Assembly: GCA_928724745.1 (NCBI GenBank)
Contig: CAKMXJ010000012.1
Span: forward strand, 186,001 to 250,000
DNA from: Anthracocystis setariae
Taxonomy: Eukaryota; Basidiomycota; Ustilaginomycetes; Ustilaginales; Ustilaginaceae
Direction of reading: 5' to 3'
Length of the DNA stretch: 64,000 nucleotides
Numbering within the stretch: position 1 is the stretch's first letter; the number at the start of each line of letters is the position of its first letter. A model generated the notes under the pieces. That model searched no databases, was not told where the DNA came from, and was given only the letters and a program-made list of their open reading frames with translations. Made by a program: the position numbers and the translations under genes. Of this stretch, positions 1 through 9,303 are shown piece after piece.

Positions 1-1009
1 ACGTTATCTTTGTTGTTATTCCAAAGATCCACGTCGGGTTTCGTACGCTCACGTCGTCTTCGCAGAGGTAGGAAGCTTGAACGATAAATACTATAAGTAC
101 TTTGATGACTACTCGACGAGTTGTCGGAGAGAAGGTATGGTAAGAGTAAATTGGGGAAAGATTCGATACATTCCGAAGACACTAAACGAGTCATGACAAA
201 GAGGCGTTTATATACATGTTGAGTCCACGATGATGCTTCCTTGTGTTCGCACTGAACGTTCCTTGATGGATGTTATGGTGTCTATAGCGTGGTCCCTTTA
301 CTTGGTCGTTGACACCAGTCTTTCGCTGTGGGGTCTACCTTCTGGCCATATTGAGGGGGAATCCGCGCTTTCTATTCGAGTACGCATCCGGAAACATTAA
401 ACCCCGACCGCGGGTTTTGAGACGATGTTTCGGACCTCCTGTCTTGAATCGTGTGTCTTGGGAACGTGTGTGAGTTTCGGTTGGTTTTGTGAATACTCCG
501 TGGTTGTCCAAATCCGGTAAATAAAACGCAAACCCGCATGCGTGTTACAAAACCCGACGGCGGGTTTATTGTCGAAGGGTGAAATGCTCCAAGTGTGAGA
601 CGACAAAATGGAACCCGTGTTCCAACAGGGGCCCTCAGCTGTGGAGGGTTGTTGGAGTTCGGGGCTCTAACCCTAGGCCGTGCTGCCCGTGTGAACGAAA
701 CACCAGAGAGCGGCCAACTCTCCTGGGATACGGGGGCCCTTGTCGGAAAAGGGTTGCCGTCTCACTGTCAGGACGTGCACCTGATCAGTGAGTGTTTTTA
801 ACGCCCGGGATCAATTCAGGTGCTGCGACAGGCAAGCCGTAGCCGCAGAAGAGCCTCGTCAGCGAGTAACTGCGAGTATGGAGCCGGTGTTGGGCCAGCG
901 GAGATGACTAGGGGCCAACCGAAGGAGAAGGGATCGTGAAGACGTTGAGGGGAAGAGGTCGCGGCGGCGAAATGCGCGGCGGCGACGAGAAGACGATGTC
1001 GAGCTGCGC
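1..1009. other. gene-free left flank of the Copia element
   Basis: No protein family is recognisable on either strand, and the open frames are short and of low quality. Two short perfect hairpins with AAACCC/GGGTTT stems lie at 399-417 and 550-567. The last bases form the left copy of the Copia target duplication. The sequence picks up again at 9304 on the other side of the element, so 1-1009 and 9304 onward were contiguous before the insertion. Confidence 0.6.
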
Positions 1010-1014
1010 GGTGG
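1010..1014. repeat. left 5-bp target-site duplication (GGTGG)
   Basis: GGTGG directly abuts the outer end of the left LTR. The same five bases abut the outer end of the right LTR at 9299-9303. A 5 bp duplication is the usual length for Copia integrases, so this fixes the element ends. Confidence 0.9.
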
Positions 1015-1729
1015 TATTGGAAGTCGACTGCGTCAAGGGGCGACCTTGACGGTAGGCAGCCAGGTACGATGAGTCTATCGTCTGCCAAAGATACTATAAC
1101 AAGTAGCTAAGTCGCTATAGACCTCACACTGGTGGATGGGCGTATAGGGCTGGCTCTGTTGTTATGTCAGGCCAGTTAGATCCGTAACCAAGAGTGGGCG
1201 GTGACGTTAGGCAGCAGGCACGAAGGGGAGAGACCTATGTCGATACAACAGTAACGACGTCGGTAAGGATCTGTAAGTAGCAGGCGTTATGATACGGAGA
1301 AGTTGGTAATGAATCGATTAAGGGATCATCAACTGTGCGCTCGAAGTACGCCCTATAAATACACTTAGTCCCCTACACCGTTGTTGCCCGTAGCGGTGTA
1401 GGGAACCCCATAGCGTCGACGTTAGTGACAAGATTCTACGCTAAGTGTAAACAACAGTTGATCATCAACATAAACAACGATGTTGACAATAACATGACCC
1501 GACGAGTAACATCCCGGTCAGAGATGTGATGAGGCACCATGTCAACGTCACGTGGGAACGCACAGTGCCAGCATTGGCATTGGCACGCGCATAGTTTCCC
1601 CGCTGCCGAGTCCCGAGGAATTGTATTGTCGGCAACTATGTCGGAATATCACCGCCCTAGTTATGGACATACCGACGTCTGTAGTGTCACATCGATAGCT
1701 GACGCAGCAGGTGACCATATATTTCAACA
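1015..1729 (-). repeat. 3' LTR of the Copia element
   Basis: 715 bp, matching 8584-9298 at a constant offset of 7569 with no mismatch seen. It contains TATAAATA at about 1364-1371 and, next to it, a perfect 10 bp inverted repeat (1371-1380 with 1394-1403). A 78-codon open frame inside it is not conserved with anything I recognise and is not called. Confidence 0.95.
1371..1403. repeat. 10-bp perfect hairpin inside the LTR
   Basis: CCCTACACCG at 1371-1380 pairs with CGGTGTAGGG at 1394-1403 around a 13 nt loop. The same structure is in the other LTR at 8940-8972. It sits directly beside an AT-rich TATAAATA stretch, so it may mark the transcription start, the poly(A) region or a terminator of the element. 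That role is inferred; only the base pairing is seen. Confidence 0.6.
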
Positions 1730-1730
1730 G

Positions 1731-1738
1731 TCCCCTTC
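1731..1738 (-). other. polypurine tract (plus-strand primer) of the Copia element
   Basis: In sense orientation GAAGGGGA lies one base upstream of the first base of the 3' LTR. This is where LTR retrotransposons keep the RNase H-resistant purine tract that primes plus-strand DNA synthesis. The call rests on position and composition. Confidence 0.6.
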
Positions 1739-2118
1739 ATCTGCTAAGTCATTGAGGCCATCGACCATGATATGAGACATATACAAACCTCACACGCATA
1801 GCTGTGTTTAAGTGATCGCACTTGAATTTGCTAGAGAGCAAGCGATCAGGGAACTTGAAGAGACTACTATAGACACTAGCGCCAGCGCTAAGTTACTACA
1901 GTGAGCGGAAGGACCGGAACGAGACATCGAGAACTACCTGAATGAAGTTGAGACCTATTGCGCCGAAAGGGAAAGAGGCCGTTAATAGAACGGCGATGAC
2001 ATGAAAGTCATCAGCGACGATGAGGAAACAACTACATACAAGGGAGTTATTGGCCTAAGGCCCAAGGGAAACGGATCGGGGAAAGGAAAAGGGAAAATAC
2101 TACAGCTAGCTGCAGTGA

Positions 2119-3279
2119 TTATCGCGACAAGCTACCCACGTACTCGTCGTCGTCATCGTCATAAAGATGGATGAGGTGTTCATCATCCTCGTCGGAGCTA
2201 TTTTCGCCTTCCGTTTCCTCTGCCTCCTCTTCTTCGTCGTTATCGGCGACGGGAGTTGGGTTACGAGGACGGCGAGGACGAGGGAAGCTAGCGGAGGGAC
2301 GAGCAGGCGACGGCGACATAGGAGTGGTGGGAGCGGCGGCGAGTTGTCGGTTGTTGGAAGGAGCAGCTCCAGACGCGGTACCTTCAGCGGTAGGACGAGG
2401 TCGACGTGGAGCAGAACGACGAGGACGGCGATGAGGGAGCAGAGCGTCGGCAACATTACCACCAGTAAGAATGTCCGGCATGTCAATGTTGAGCAGGGAC
2501 GAGAGCAAGTTGATGTCCACGATAGCTGCATCGAATTCCAGCTGGCGAGTAAGTCCGTTCACGTGCATCCGCAGTCGAGCCAATGCATTAGCGATGGCGA
2601 CACGGTCCTGCCGTCCACGCGTCTTGCGGTGGTTGTCGCCGATCAAGGTACAGGACTTGCCATGTCTGTGGCACAGATCACAGCTGTCCGTACGTTGCTT
2701 GCCAGTCATATTGAAACCAGTGCCCGTAGTACAGATGACGCCCTTCTTCATGCAATAATCGCATCCAGGCAACTTGACCCAATATCCTTGTCGAATCACT
2801 TCTTGTTCATCGGAAGGGAAATCGGCAAGGGTTTCCCGCTGATTGGTAGTCCCTGCAGGCAGCGGGAACGCAAAGCGTCTGCGCTTGCCCGGCGTTTCAG
2901 GGGAAGCGGTACGCCCTTGGCGACGACTGGAGGACGATGCATTAACAGGGGGAGTGGAAGCCTGACCAGGGATTTGGTCTTCGGCAGGGATTGGCTCACC
3001 ACGAACGATCGATCTCGTATAAGGAGTACCACCCCTCAAGCGGCGCTGTGAGGGGGGCGGGGGAGATGGCGTTCGGACGTCAGCTAAGTCGATTACTTCA
3101 GGCGGAGCGCTCTCACGTGCTTTTCCTGCACGGGTAAGTGCAGGGCGAGAGCTGGAGGCGGCTGCCGACGTCGGGGGAGCGCTTGAAGATGGGGCGGAGT
3201 TACGGGAAGCGGAATTAGTGCTGGACTTAGTCTTGCCGTTGTTGTTCCCTTTGCCGCGACCGCGGCCTCGTTTAGGCAT
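2119..3279 (-). CDS. accessory ORF of the Copia element, Zn2Cys6-like, unknown function
   Basis: This 386-residue protein starts at an ATG, lies 662 bp downstream of the gag-pol stop on the same strand, and is inside the LTRs, the position of an env-like or accessory gene. The first 40 residues are basic and RG/K-rich. Residues about 170-215 hold six cysteines in two C-x2-C-x6-C halves (CDYCMKKGVIC and CDLCHRHGKSC) separated by 16 residues, the spacing pattern of fungal Zn2Cys6 DNA-binding domains with a longer loop. A predicted helical segment follows. The C-terminus is strongly acidic (runs of E and D). No transmembrane segment or signal peptide is visible, so it is not an envelope. It could bind DNA, RNA or chromatin. 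Expression would need a subgenomic or spliced RNA, or an internal promoter. Its real function is unknown. Confidence 0.7.
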   Translation of the reverse strand: MPKRGRGRGKGNNNGKTKSSTNSASRNSAPSSSAPPTSAAASSSRPALTRAGKARESAPPEVIDLADVRTPSPPPPSQRRLRGGTPYTRSIVRGEPIPAEDQIPGQASTPPVNASSSSRRQGRTASPETPGKRRRFAFPLPAGTTNQRETLADFPSDEQEVIRQGYWVKLPGCDYCMKKGVICTTGTGFNMTGKQRTDSCDLCHRHGKSCTLIGDNHRKTRGRQDRVAIANALARLRMHVNGLTRQLEFDAAIVDINLLSSLLNIDMPDILTGGNVADALLPHRRPRRSAPRRPRPTAEGTASGAAPSNNRQLAAAPTTPMSPSPARPSASFPRPRRPRNPTPVADNDEEEEAEETEGENSSDEDDEHLIHLYDDDDDEYVGSLSR

Positions 3280-3941
3280 GGCGAAATAAAAGCAATTGAT
3301 GCGAAAACTAGTAAAACGGCGGAGGGAATCTTGGAGATACAGCGGTAAGTGCGCTTATGCACCGTGACGGAATTGACGACGTAGGCGATGACTTGCAGCA
3401 ACCGGGAGGAGGAATAATCGCGTGAATCCGACCGAGGGAATGGACCGTGGGAGGAAGAGAACACCAGCTCCTAGTCGAGGAGACTGGTGACCGAGGGGAA
3501 AGGTGGCTTGAGACCACGAGGCGTCGGACAATGAATAGTAGCGAATGAACGTAGGCGTTATTGAACGCGCGAGGAAGGGAATAGGAAGGCCGATGCTTGA
3601 TGACAGTCACCGACAGCTACAAACGTAGTGCCGGGTCGGTTGTAGGGTAGTTGAGGAGGGACGGGAAGAGAGTGGCGGCGGTTGTTGAAAACGAGTAGAC
3701 CCTGCGTCGGCTAGCTCGCGCTGAATCGGGAATTCGAGAATTATCGCGCGATAATAATTTTAGCGGCGATGTTATGTTGTTCCAGTGACGCTATATGTAC
3801 TAACGACGTTGTTAAGTCGGTTGCGTTTACGCGACACGTCGGATTAGGAATTTTGACGTGATAATTAGTGATTTTCACGCTACCCATTACTGTTAGGTCG
3901 GGAATAAATTGCGCGTCACGTCAATTTGAATTTCGGCGCGT

Positions 3942-6900
3942 TTAGTTTGCACGCGCCTCGGAAGTCGGCATATCGATTCTGCCGATACCGAGTAGTTGTC
4001 GGTGGGTTTGAACTTTAGACCGATCGAGGGCTTTGGTAAAGCAGTCTGCAGCTTGTTCCGCTGTCGGTACGTACGTAGCGACAACTGTACCCTTCGTTTG
4101 CTGCTCTCTGACAAAATGATATTTGATGTCAATGTGCTTGTTCCTTTGGTGGTCCTTTGGATCCTTTGAGAGGTATATAGCTGCCTGATTATCAACCATT
4201 AACGGTGTCGGTAGCTTGATAACGAAGCCCAATTCGGCCAGCAGGCGTCTGGTCCACACAATTTCCTTGCATCCTTCAGCCATTGCAACGTATTCTGCGA
4301 AGCAAGTGGATGTTGCAACGAGTGTTTGACGTTTTGAAAACCAACTGTAAGGCATGCCGAGAACGGTATTAGCTAGCCCTGTTGTTGATCTCCTAGTCAC
4401 TGTGTCACCACCGAAATCTGCATCTGAAAAGGTGTAAATCTTGGGACCCCAGTCTTCCGACATGGGAGATTTGATACCTTTGTCGGTAAAGGTGAGACCG
4501 TGATCTGCAGTGCCTTTCAGATATCGCAGCAAGTGCTTAGCTGCAACCATAGCATCCTTGGTGGGGGATGCCAGGTGTCTGCTTAGCTTGCTTACTGCAA
4601 ATGCTATATCGGGCCGTGTGCAGGTCGCTATATATAGGATTGATCCCACAATAGTTCGGTAGGTGGAGTGATCGTCTTCGTTGAGCTTATCGCCGCCGGT
4701 AAGGTCCTTACCGTCAGCGGGAGTGTGCACTGTGTTTGCCTGGGATAGGCCGAATCGGTCAATCAATCGGAGGATGTTGGCTGTTTGGGACAGGTGGATC
4801 ATGCCGTTGTCGTGTTTCACTTGGATTCCTAGGATGAACGACACCGGGTCGCCTCCAGTCATCTTGAACTTGGAGCGTAGTGTTTCAATGATTCGTTCTG
4901 CTTGTCTCTTGTCCTTGCAGAAGATGAGGACATCATCTACGTATAGGGAAAGCAATACCGGTGGAGCGTTGTCGTTAACGATGTAGTATAGTGCTGTATC
5001 GTAGTTGCTCCTCGTGAAACCTATATCGATCAAGGTACTGTCGGCCTTCTGGTACCATGCTCTTCCTGACTGTTTCAGGCCATATAGGGCCTTATTTAGT
5101 CGACAAACACGACCAAGTGAGATGCCTTCCGACGTCGCCATGCTGTCTGGAAGAGGGGGAGGTCTCATATAGAGGTCTTTGTCAACTGTACCGTTCAGGT
5201 AGGCTGTGACGACGTCTAGTTGGTAGATCTGCATCTTGCACTGGAGGGCAATGATCATTAACATCCTGAGCGTAGCGATCTTAACGACAGGGGCAAAGGT
5301 CTCTTCATAGTCGATACCATGAATTTGAGTGAAACCTTGTGCTACCAATCTCGCCTTGTACTTATCGATGGAGCCATCACCTTTACGTTTGACCTTGAAA
5401 ACCCAACGACAGCCAATGATATGGGCGTCGTTTGGAGGGGTGACTACGGTCCAGGTGTTGTTTTCCTTATGCGAATCGAGCTCCTTTTGGATTGCTTCTT
5501 GCCACTTGGGCCAGTCCGGTCGTCGTTGAGCCTGTTTTATATGTAGGGGCTCGTCGTCAGTTGTCGGTATGGCAATGCCTTTGTCTGCACAGGCTGCCTC
5601 AGTGAATTCCTGCCCCCCCTCCTCTGCAACCGTAGTGTAAGCCATTCCGGCCATTTCTGCAGCTGTAGGTAAGGGAGGAGTGGAGATACCCTGAGCACGC
5701 TCCTCGTCTGTAAGGAGAGGATAGCCTGTGTAATAAGGGTCATTGTTAACAGATGACGTGGTGTCGATGCCGTCCGAGGCAATTTCATCTTGTGGGGAGT
5801 CGAGTGCGAGTGGCTCGGAAGTGCGAGTGGCCACAGGCTGGTGGACATTGGCCTGTGGTTCTTGGCTTGGCGATGACGTCGCGTTGCCGACGTCGGTAGT
5901 AGCTGCATCCGTAGGGATGGGCCTGTCGTTGAAGGGGAAGGATTTTTCGTCGAAGGTAGCATGATGAGCAGACATTATAGTGTTGTGGTTTGTCTGAAAC
6001 AGCTTGAATGCCTTAGAGCCTTCGGTAACTCCAATGTAGACTGCGGGAATAGCTCTGTCGCTTAATTTATCGCGATTTGCTGCTGGGATGTGTGCCCAGG
6101 CCTTGCATCCAAATACCTTGACCTTGGAGAGGTCGGGATCTTGGTTGAAGAGTCTCTTGTACGGTGAGATCATGCCAATGGCCTTACTTGGAAGACGATT
6201 GTTAAGGTACACTGCATAGAGAGCTGCTTCACCCCATAGGTAACGGGGTGCAGAGCTGTGGATGAGCATAGCTCGAACTTGATTAAAGATGGTCAAGTTC
6301 AAGCGTTCAGCAACGCCATTCTGTTCGGGGGTGTACGGTGACGACGTCTGGTGGATGATACCTGCGTCGGCAAGGGACTTGGCGAAGGGCCGATTACAAT
6401 ACTCGCTACCATGATCGGTGCGGAAGCGTTTTATCTTCTTTCCGGTCTGAGTCTCCATGAGGGTCTTGTAGTTCTGGAAATGGGAAAGCGCTTCCGACTT
6501 CTGTATCATCAAGTAGATGACGGAGAATCGAGTATAGTCATCTGTGAAGGAGATGAGGTATCGGTGTCCTTCGGGAGTAACGTCAGGTAGCTTACCGACG
6601 ACGTCAGAGTGCACTAATTCCAGTGGCTCCGTTGTACGAGTCGTCCGAGTAGGGAACGGTTGTTTGTGGGACTTGGCGACCTCGCAGGAGTTGCATTTAC
6701 CAATGGGGACGCCTTTACTGAATTCGGGAATGAGCTGGGCCATTCCTTTCATCCTAGCGTCCCCTGGATGACCTAAACGATCATGCCATAGGCTTGCAGA
6801 TGTCGTTGTGACTCCGGCAAATTCGAGTTTAGGTTGGACGAGGTACGTAAGCATCCCATTCGTAGTTGTTCCTTTGAAGACGATTTTACCACCTTGGCGA

Positions 6901-8579
6901 GCTGTGAGCGTATTCTTGAAGATGCTGATCTGTGCAGTCTTGGCGACCAAGTTAAGGGACATAAGATTGGCGGCATATGTCGGTACGTATAAAACATTGT
7001 GGAGGATGAGGGTATGCGTTTTCCCGTTACCGAGATCGGCAAGTACCTTAACGGTCCCCTTGCCCTCTGTCTTTACGTGATCACGACTGCCGCTCAGCAG
7101 AGGAGGGAACTCCTCAAGGCTGAGATCTGTAAAGAGATCACGATTGATACAAACGTGAACAGTGGACGCGGAATCGATAATCCATTGCGTCTCAATGCCG
7201 TAACCGCTGTCGGTAGTGGACAAAGCGATGTCGGCAATGGCAAGGCCGGTGAAGAAGGAGGATTGTGACTTCTTGTCGGAGGGTTGTGCTGCTTTATCCT
7301 TAGCCAAGGTAGGGCAATCAGGTCTATAATGACCCTTTTCATGGCAATGATGGCAGGACACTTCCAACAAGGGACGGCGTGGTTTGATCCCTTTGTTGGT
7401 CTTGCCGCGTCTGTTGTTGCGTTGACGCTTATCTGGAGATGATGAAGATGTCGACTTGTGTCTCCATTTGCCGTTACGATTCTTGGCAGATTTGGAGCTG
7501 GAATCATCCGTCTTGGTGTCGGTCAGGAACGCGGAAGTGTTCTGCCGAGGTCGGGCAGCTAAACCAAAGGTATGTAACCCCTGTCTTATTTCCTCGGCCT
7601 TGAGTTGGTCAAGGTAGCTGTCGTACTCAATCTTCTCGTCCAAGGGGGTCCCTTGGAAGTTGAACGTCCTAACGGTACCGTCAGGGTCCATAGAGGTGAA
7701 GGTTTGTACATCCCGACGTCGTCTGTAACTTTCCTCGAGCTGACTTCGAACGGTGTGGTATTCCGATCGGAGACCCTTCATTAAGACGGTGAAGCGCTTA
7801 TTCCAGCTGACTTCAATGCCTCCAAGCTTAAGTTGTTCAACTAGCTTGGTGATTCGTGTGTTATAGGCGGAGATAGTAGTCTTGTCTTGCTTAATGCTAT
7901 TGAGCTGTGTTTCGAACTCTTCAATCTTGTATCGTAGCTTAGCGCTAAACGACTTCTCCAGATGCTTCCATATTCCGTTAGCCGTTTCATGGTGGTTTAC
8001 CATGGTTGCGATTTCGAGTGACATGCTCGACAGTAGGATACCGCGAGCGATAAGGTTGTAACGACGCCAGTCTCGATACTCGTCAGTACCGGGAGCAGGT
8101 ATAGGCGTTTCTGTCATGATGGCATCATAGATGTCTGGGCCCTTTTGCATTAGAGTTGTGATGCAGGTGGCACGCCATTTGAAATAGTCGACAGAGTCGT
8201 CAAGGTCCGGGAGTTTTTGCCCGTTGGAGAGAAGCTGCGTAGCGAAATCGGAAGTAACCTTAGACATGTTGACAGATCTGTAAGGTTGTAACGGAGTTGA
8301 TACCGTGCGTACCGACGAAGGTAGGGGCTCTTGAATAGGAACTTCGCTGTCTTGTACAGCGGAAACGATGTTTTGTGTTGCAGATGAGGCTTCGCTGGTC
8401 ACTACAGCGGGAACAGTGTTTTCGTTATTGCGAACTGTATGGTCTCTCGAGCGTCGCGATTGTGCGGATCGAGGAGGTACTGGGTCTCCGACGTCTGGAA
8501 TCGAAAGAAGAGATCTTACTGGATTGTTTCTTGTGTTGTAGCGTCGGTATTCTCCCAGTCGTGAAGCCGTTGGGCTCAT
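3942..8579 (-). CDS. Copia Gag-Pol polyprotein
   Basis: This uninterrupted frame of 1545 residues has no frameshift between gag and pol. In order: Gag; a CCHC zinc knuckle (CHHCHEKGHYRPDC, C-x2-C-x4-H-x4-C, about residue 410); an aspartic protease with the IDSAST active-site motif; an integrase with an HHCC zinc-binding part (HDRLGH ... CNSCEVAK) and a DDE core; a reverse transcriptase with QLDVVTAYLNG and the YVDD catalytic box; and RNase H (FSDADFGGD, DNQAAIYLS). This order is diagnostic of Ty1/Copia. No stop or frame break is seen, so the protein may be active. The ATG lies inside the primer-binding site, five bases from the 5' LTR, so the mRNA leader is almost entirely LTR-derived. Confidence 0.95.
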   Translation of the reverse strand: MSPTASRLGEYRRYNTRNNPVRSLLSIPDVGDPVPPRSAQSRRSRDHTVRNNENTVPAVVTSEASSATQNIVSAVQDSEVPIQEPLPSSVRTVSTPLQPYRSVNMSKVTSDFATQLLSNGQKLPDLDDSVDYFKWRATCITTLMQKGPDIYDAIMTETPIPAPGTDEYRDWRRYNLIARGILLSSMSLEIATMVNHHETANGIWKHLEKSFSAKLRYKIEEFETQLNSIKQDKTTISAYNTRITKLVEQLKLGGIEVSWNKRFTVLMKGLRSEYHTVRSQLEESYRRRRDVQTFTSMDPDGTVRTFNFQGTPLDEKIEYDSYLDQLKAEEIRQGLHTFGLAARPRQNTSAFLTDTKTDDSSSKSAKNRNGKWRHKSTSSSSPDKRQRNNRRGKTNKGIKPRRPLLEVSCHHCHEKGHYRPDCPTLAKDKAAQPSDKKSQSSFFTGLAIADIALSTTDSGYGIETQWIIDSASTVHVCINRDLFTDLSLEEFPPLLSGSRDHVKTEGKGTVKVLADLGNGKTHTLILHNVLYVPTYAANLMSLNLVAKTAQISIFKNTLTARQGGKIVFKGTTTNGMLTYLVQPKLEFAGVTTTSASLWHDRLGHPGDARMKGMAQLIPEFSKGVPIGKCNSCEVAKSHKQPFPTRTTRTTEPLELVHSDVVGKLPDVTPEGHRYLISFTDDYTRFSVIYLMIQKSEALSHFQNYKTLMETQTGKKIKRFRTDHGSEYCNRPFAKSLADAGIIHQTSSPYTPEQNGVAERLNLTIFNQVRAMLIHSSAPRYLWGEAALYAVYLNNRLPSKAIGMISPYKRLFNQDPDLSKVKVFGCKAWAHIPAANRDKLSDRAIPAVYIGVTEGSKAFKLFQTNHNTIMSAHHATFDEKSFPFNDRPIPTDAATTDVGNATSSPSQEPQANVHQPVATRTSEPLALDSPQDEIASDGIDTTSSVNNDPYYTGYPLLTDEERAQGISTPPLPTAAEMAGMAYTTVAEEGGQEFTEAACADKGIAIPTTDDEPLHIKQAQRRPDWPKWQEAIQKELDSHKENNTWTVVTPPNDAHIIGCRWVFKVKRKGDGSIDKYKARLVAQGFTQIHGIDYEETFAPVVKIATLRMLMIIALQCKMQIYQLDVVTAYLNGTVDKDLYMRPPPLPDSMATSEGISLGRVCRLNKALYGLKQSGRAWYQKADSTLIDIGFTRSNYDTALYYIVNDNAPPVLLSLYVDDVLIFCKDKRQAERIIETLRSKFKMTGGDPVSFILGIQVKHDNGMIHLSQTANILRLIDRFGLSQANTVHTPADGKDLTGGDKLNEDDHSTYRTIVGSILYIATCTRPDIAFAVSKLSRHLASPTKDAMVAAKHLLRYLKGTADHGLTFTDKGIKSPMSEDWGPKIYTFSDADFGGDTVTRRSTTGLANTVLGMPYSWFSKRQTLVATSTCFAEYVAMAEGCKEIVWTRRLLAELGFVIKLPTPLMVDNQAAIYLSKDPKDHQRNKHIDIKYHFVREQQTKGTVVATYVPTAEQAADCFTKALDRSKVQTHRQLLGIGRIDMPTSEARAN

Positions 8580-8583
8580 AACC
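8572..8583 (-). other. primer-binding site, complementary to the tRNA-iMet anticodon arm
   Basis: Sense GGTTATGAGCCC directly follows the 5' LTR. Its complement, GGGCTCATAACC, is the anticodon stem-loop (CAU anticodon) of initiator methionine tRNA, not the tRNA 3' end. Drosophila copia is known to prime from a half-tRNA cut in the initiator tRNA anticodon arm, and this site fits the same mode. The gag-pol start codon (8579-8577) lies within it. Confidence 0.85.
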
Positions 8584-9298
8584 TATTGGAAGTCGACTGC
8601 GTCAAGGGGCGACCTTGACGGTAGGCAGCCAGGTACGATGAGTCTATCGTCTGCCAAAGATACTATAACAAGTAGCTAAGTCGCTATAGACCTCACACTG
8701 GTGGATGGGCGTATAGGGCTGGCTCTGTTGTTATGTCAGGCCAGTTAGATCCGTAACCAAGAGTGGGCGGTGACGTTAGGCAGCAGGCACGAAGGGGAGA
8801 GACCTATGTCGATACAACAGTAACGACGTCGGTAAGGATCTGTAAGTAGCAGGCGTTATGATACGGAGAAGTTGGTAATGAATCGATTAAGGGATCATCA
8901 ACTGTGCGCTCGAAGTACGCCCTATAAATACACTTAGTCCCCTACACCGTTGTTGCCCGTAGCGGTGTAGGGAACCCCATAGCGTCGACGTTAGTGACAA
9001 GATTCTACGCTAAGTGTAAACAACAGTTGATCATCAACATAAACAACGATGTTGACAATAACATGACCCGACGAGTAACATCCCGGTCAGAGATGTGATG
9101 AGGCACCATGTCAACGTCACGTGGGAACGCACAGTGCCAGCATTGGCATTGGCACGCGCATAGTTTCCCCGCTGCCGAGTCCCGAGGAATTGTATTGTCG
9201 GCAACTATGTCGGAATATCACCGCCCTAGTTATGGACATACCGACGTCTGTAGTGTCACATCGATAGCTGACGCAGCAGGTGACCATATATTTCAACA
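8584..9298 (-). repeat. 5' LTR of the Copia element
   Basis: 715 bp, apparently identical to 1015-1729. In sense orientation it opens with TGTTGAAATATA and closes with TTCCAATA immediately before the primer-binding site. It should carry the element's promoter; TATTTATA is present in sense at about 8940-8933. Confidence 0.95.
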
Positions 9299-9303
9299 GG
9301 TGG
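9299..9303. repeat. right 5-bp target-site duplication (GGTGG)
   Basis: Matches 1010-1014 and abuts the TGTT terminus of the element. Confidence 0.9.

Larger units (their letters stand above)
1015..9298 (-). mobile_element. complete Ty1/Copia LTR retrotransposon with an extra 3' ORF
   Basis: The element is 8284 bp and reads on the minus strand. In sense order it has: 5' LTR (9298-8584), primer-binding site (8583-8572), one uninterrupted gag-pol frame (8579-3942), a second sense ORF (3279-2119), a purine tract (1738-1731) and the 3' LTR (1729-1015). The order protease-integrase-RT-RNase H marks it as Copia. The two 715 bp LTRs looked identical base for base when aligned by eye, and a 5 bp target duplication (GGTGG) flanks it, so the insertion is young and was probably autonomous. 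Sense termini are TGTTGAAATA and CCAATA, that is TG...TA rather than the usual TG...CA. It is longer than a typical 5-6 kb Copia because of the long LTRs, the extra ORF and its spacers. Confidence 0.95.

Noticed and set aside
1539..1775. 78-codon frame in the Copia LTR (and its copy at 9108)
   Set aside because: It lies mostly inside the LTR on the antisense strand of the element and extends differently in the two copies.
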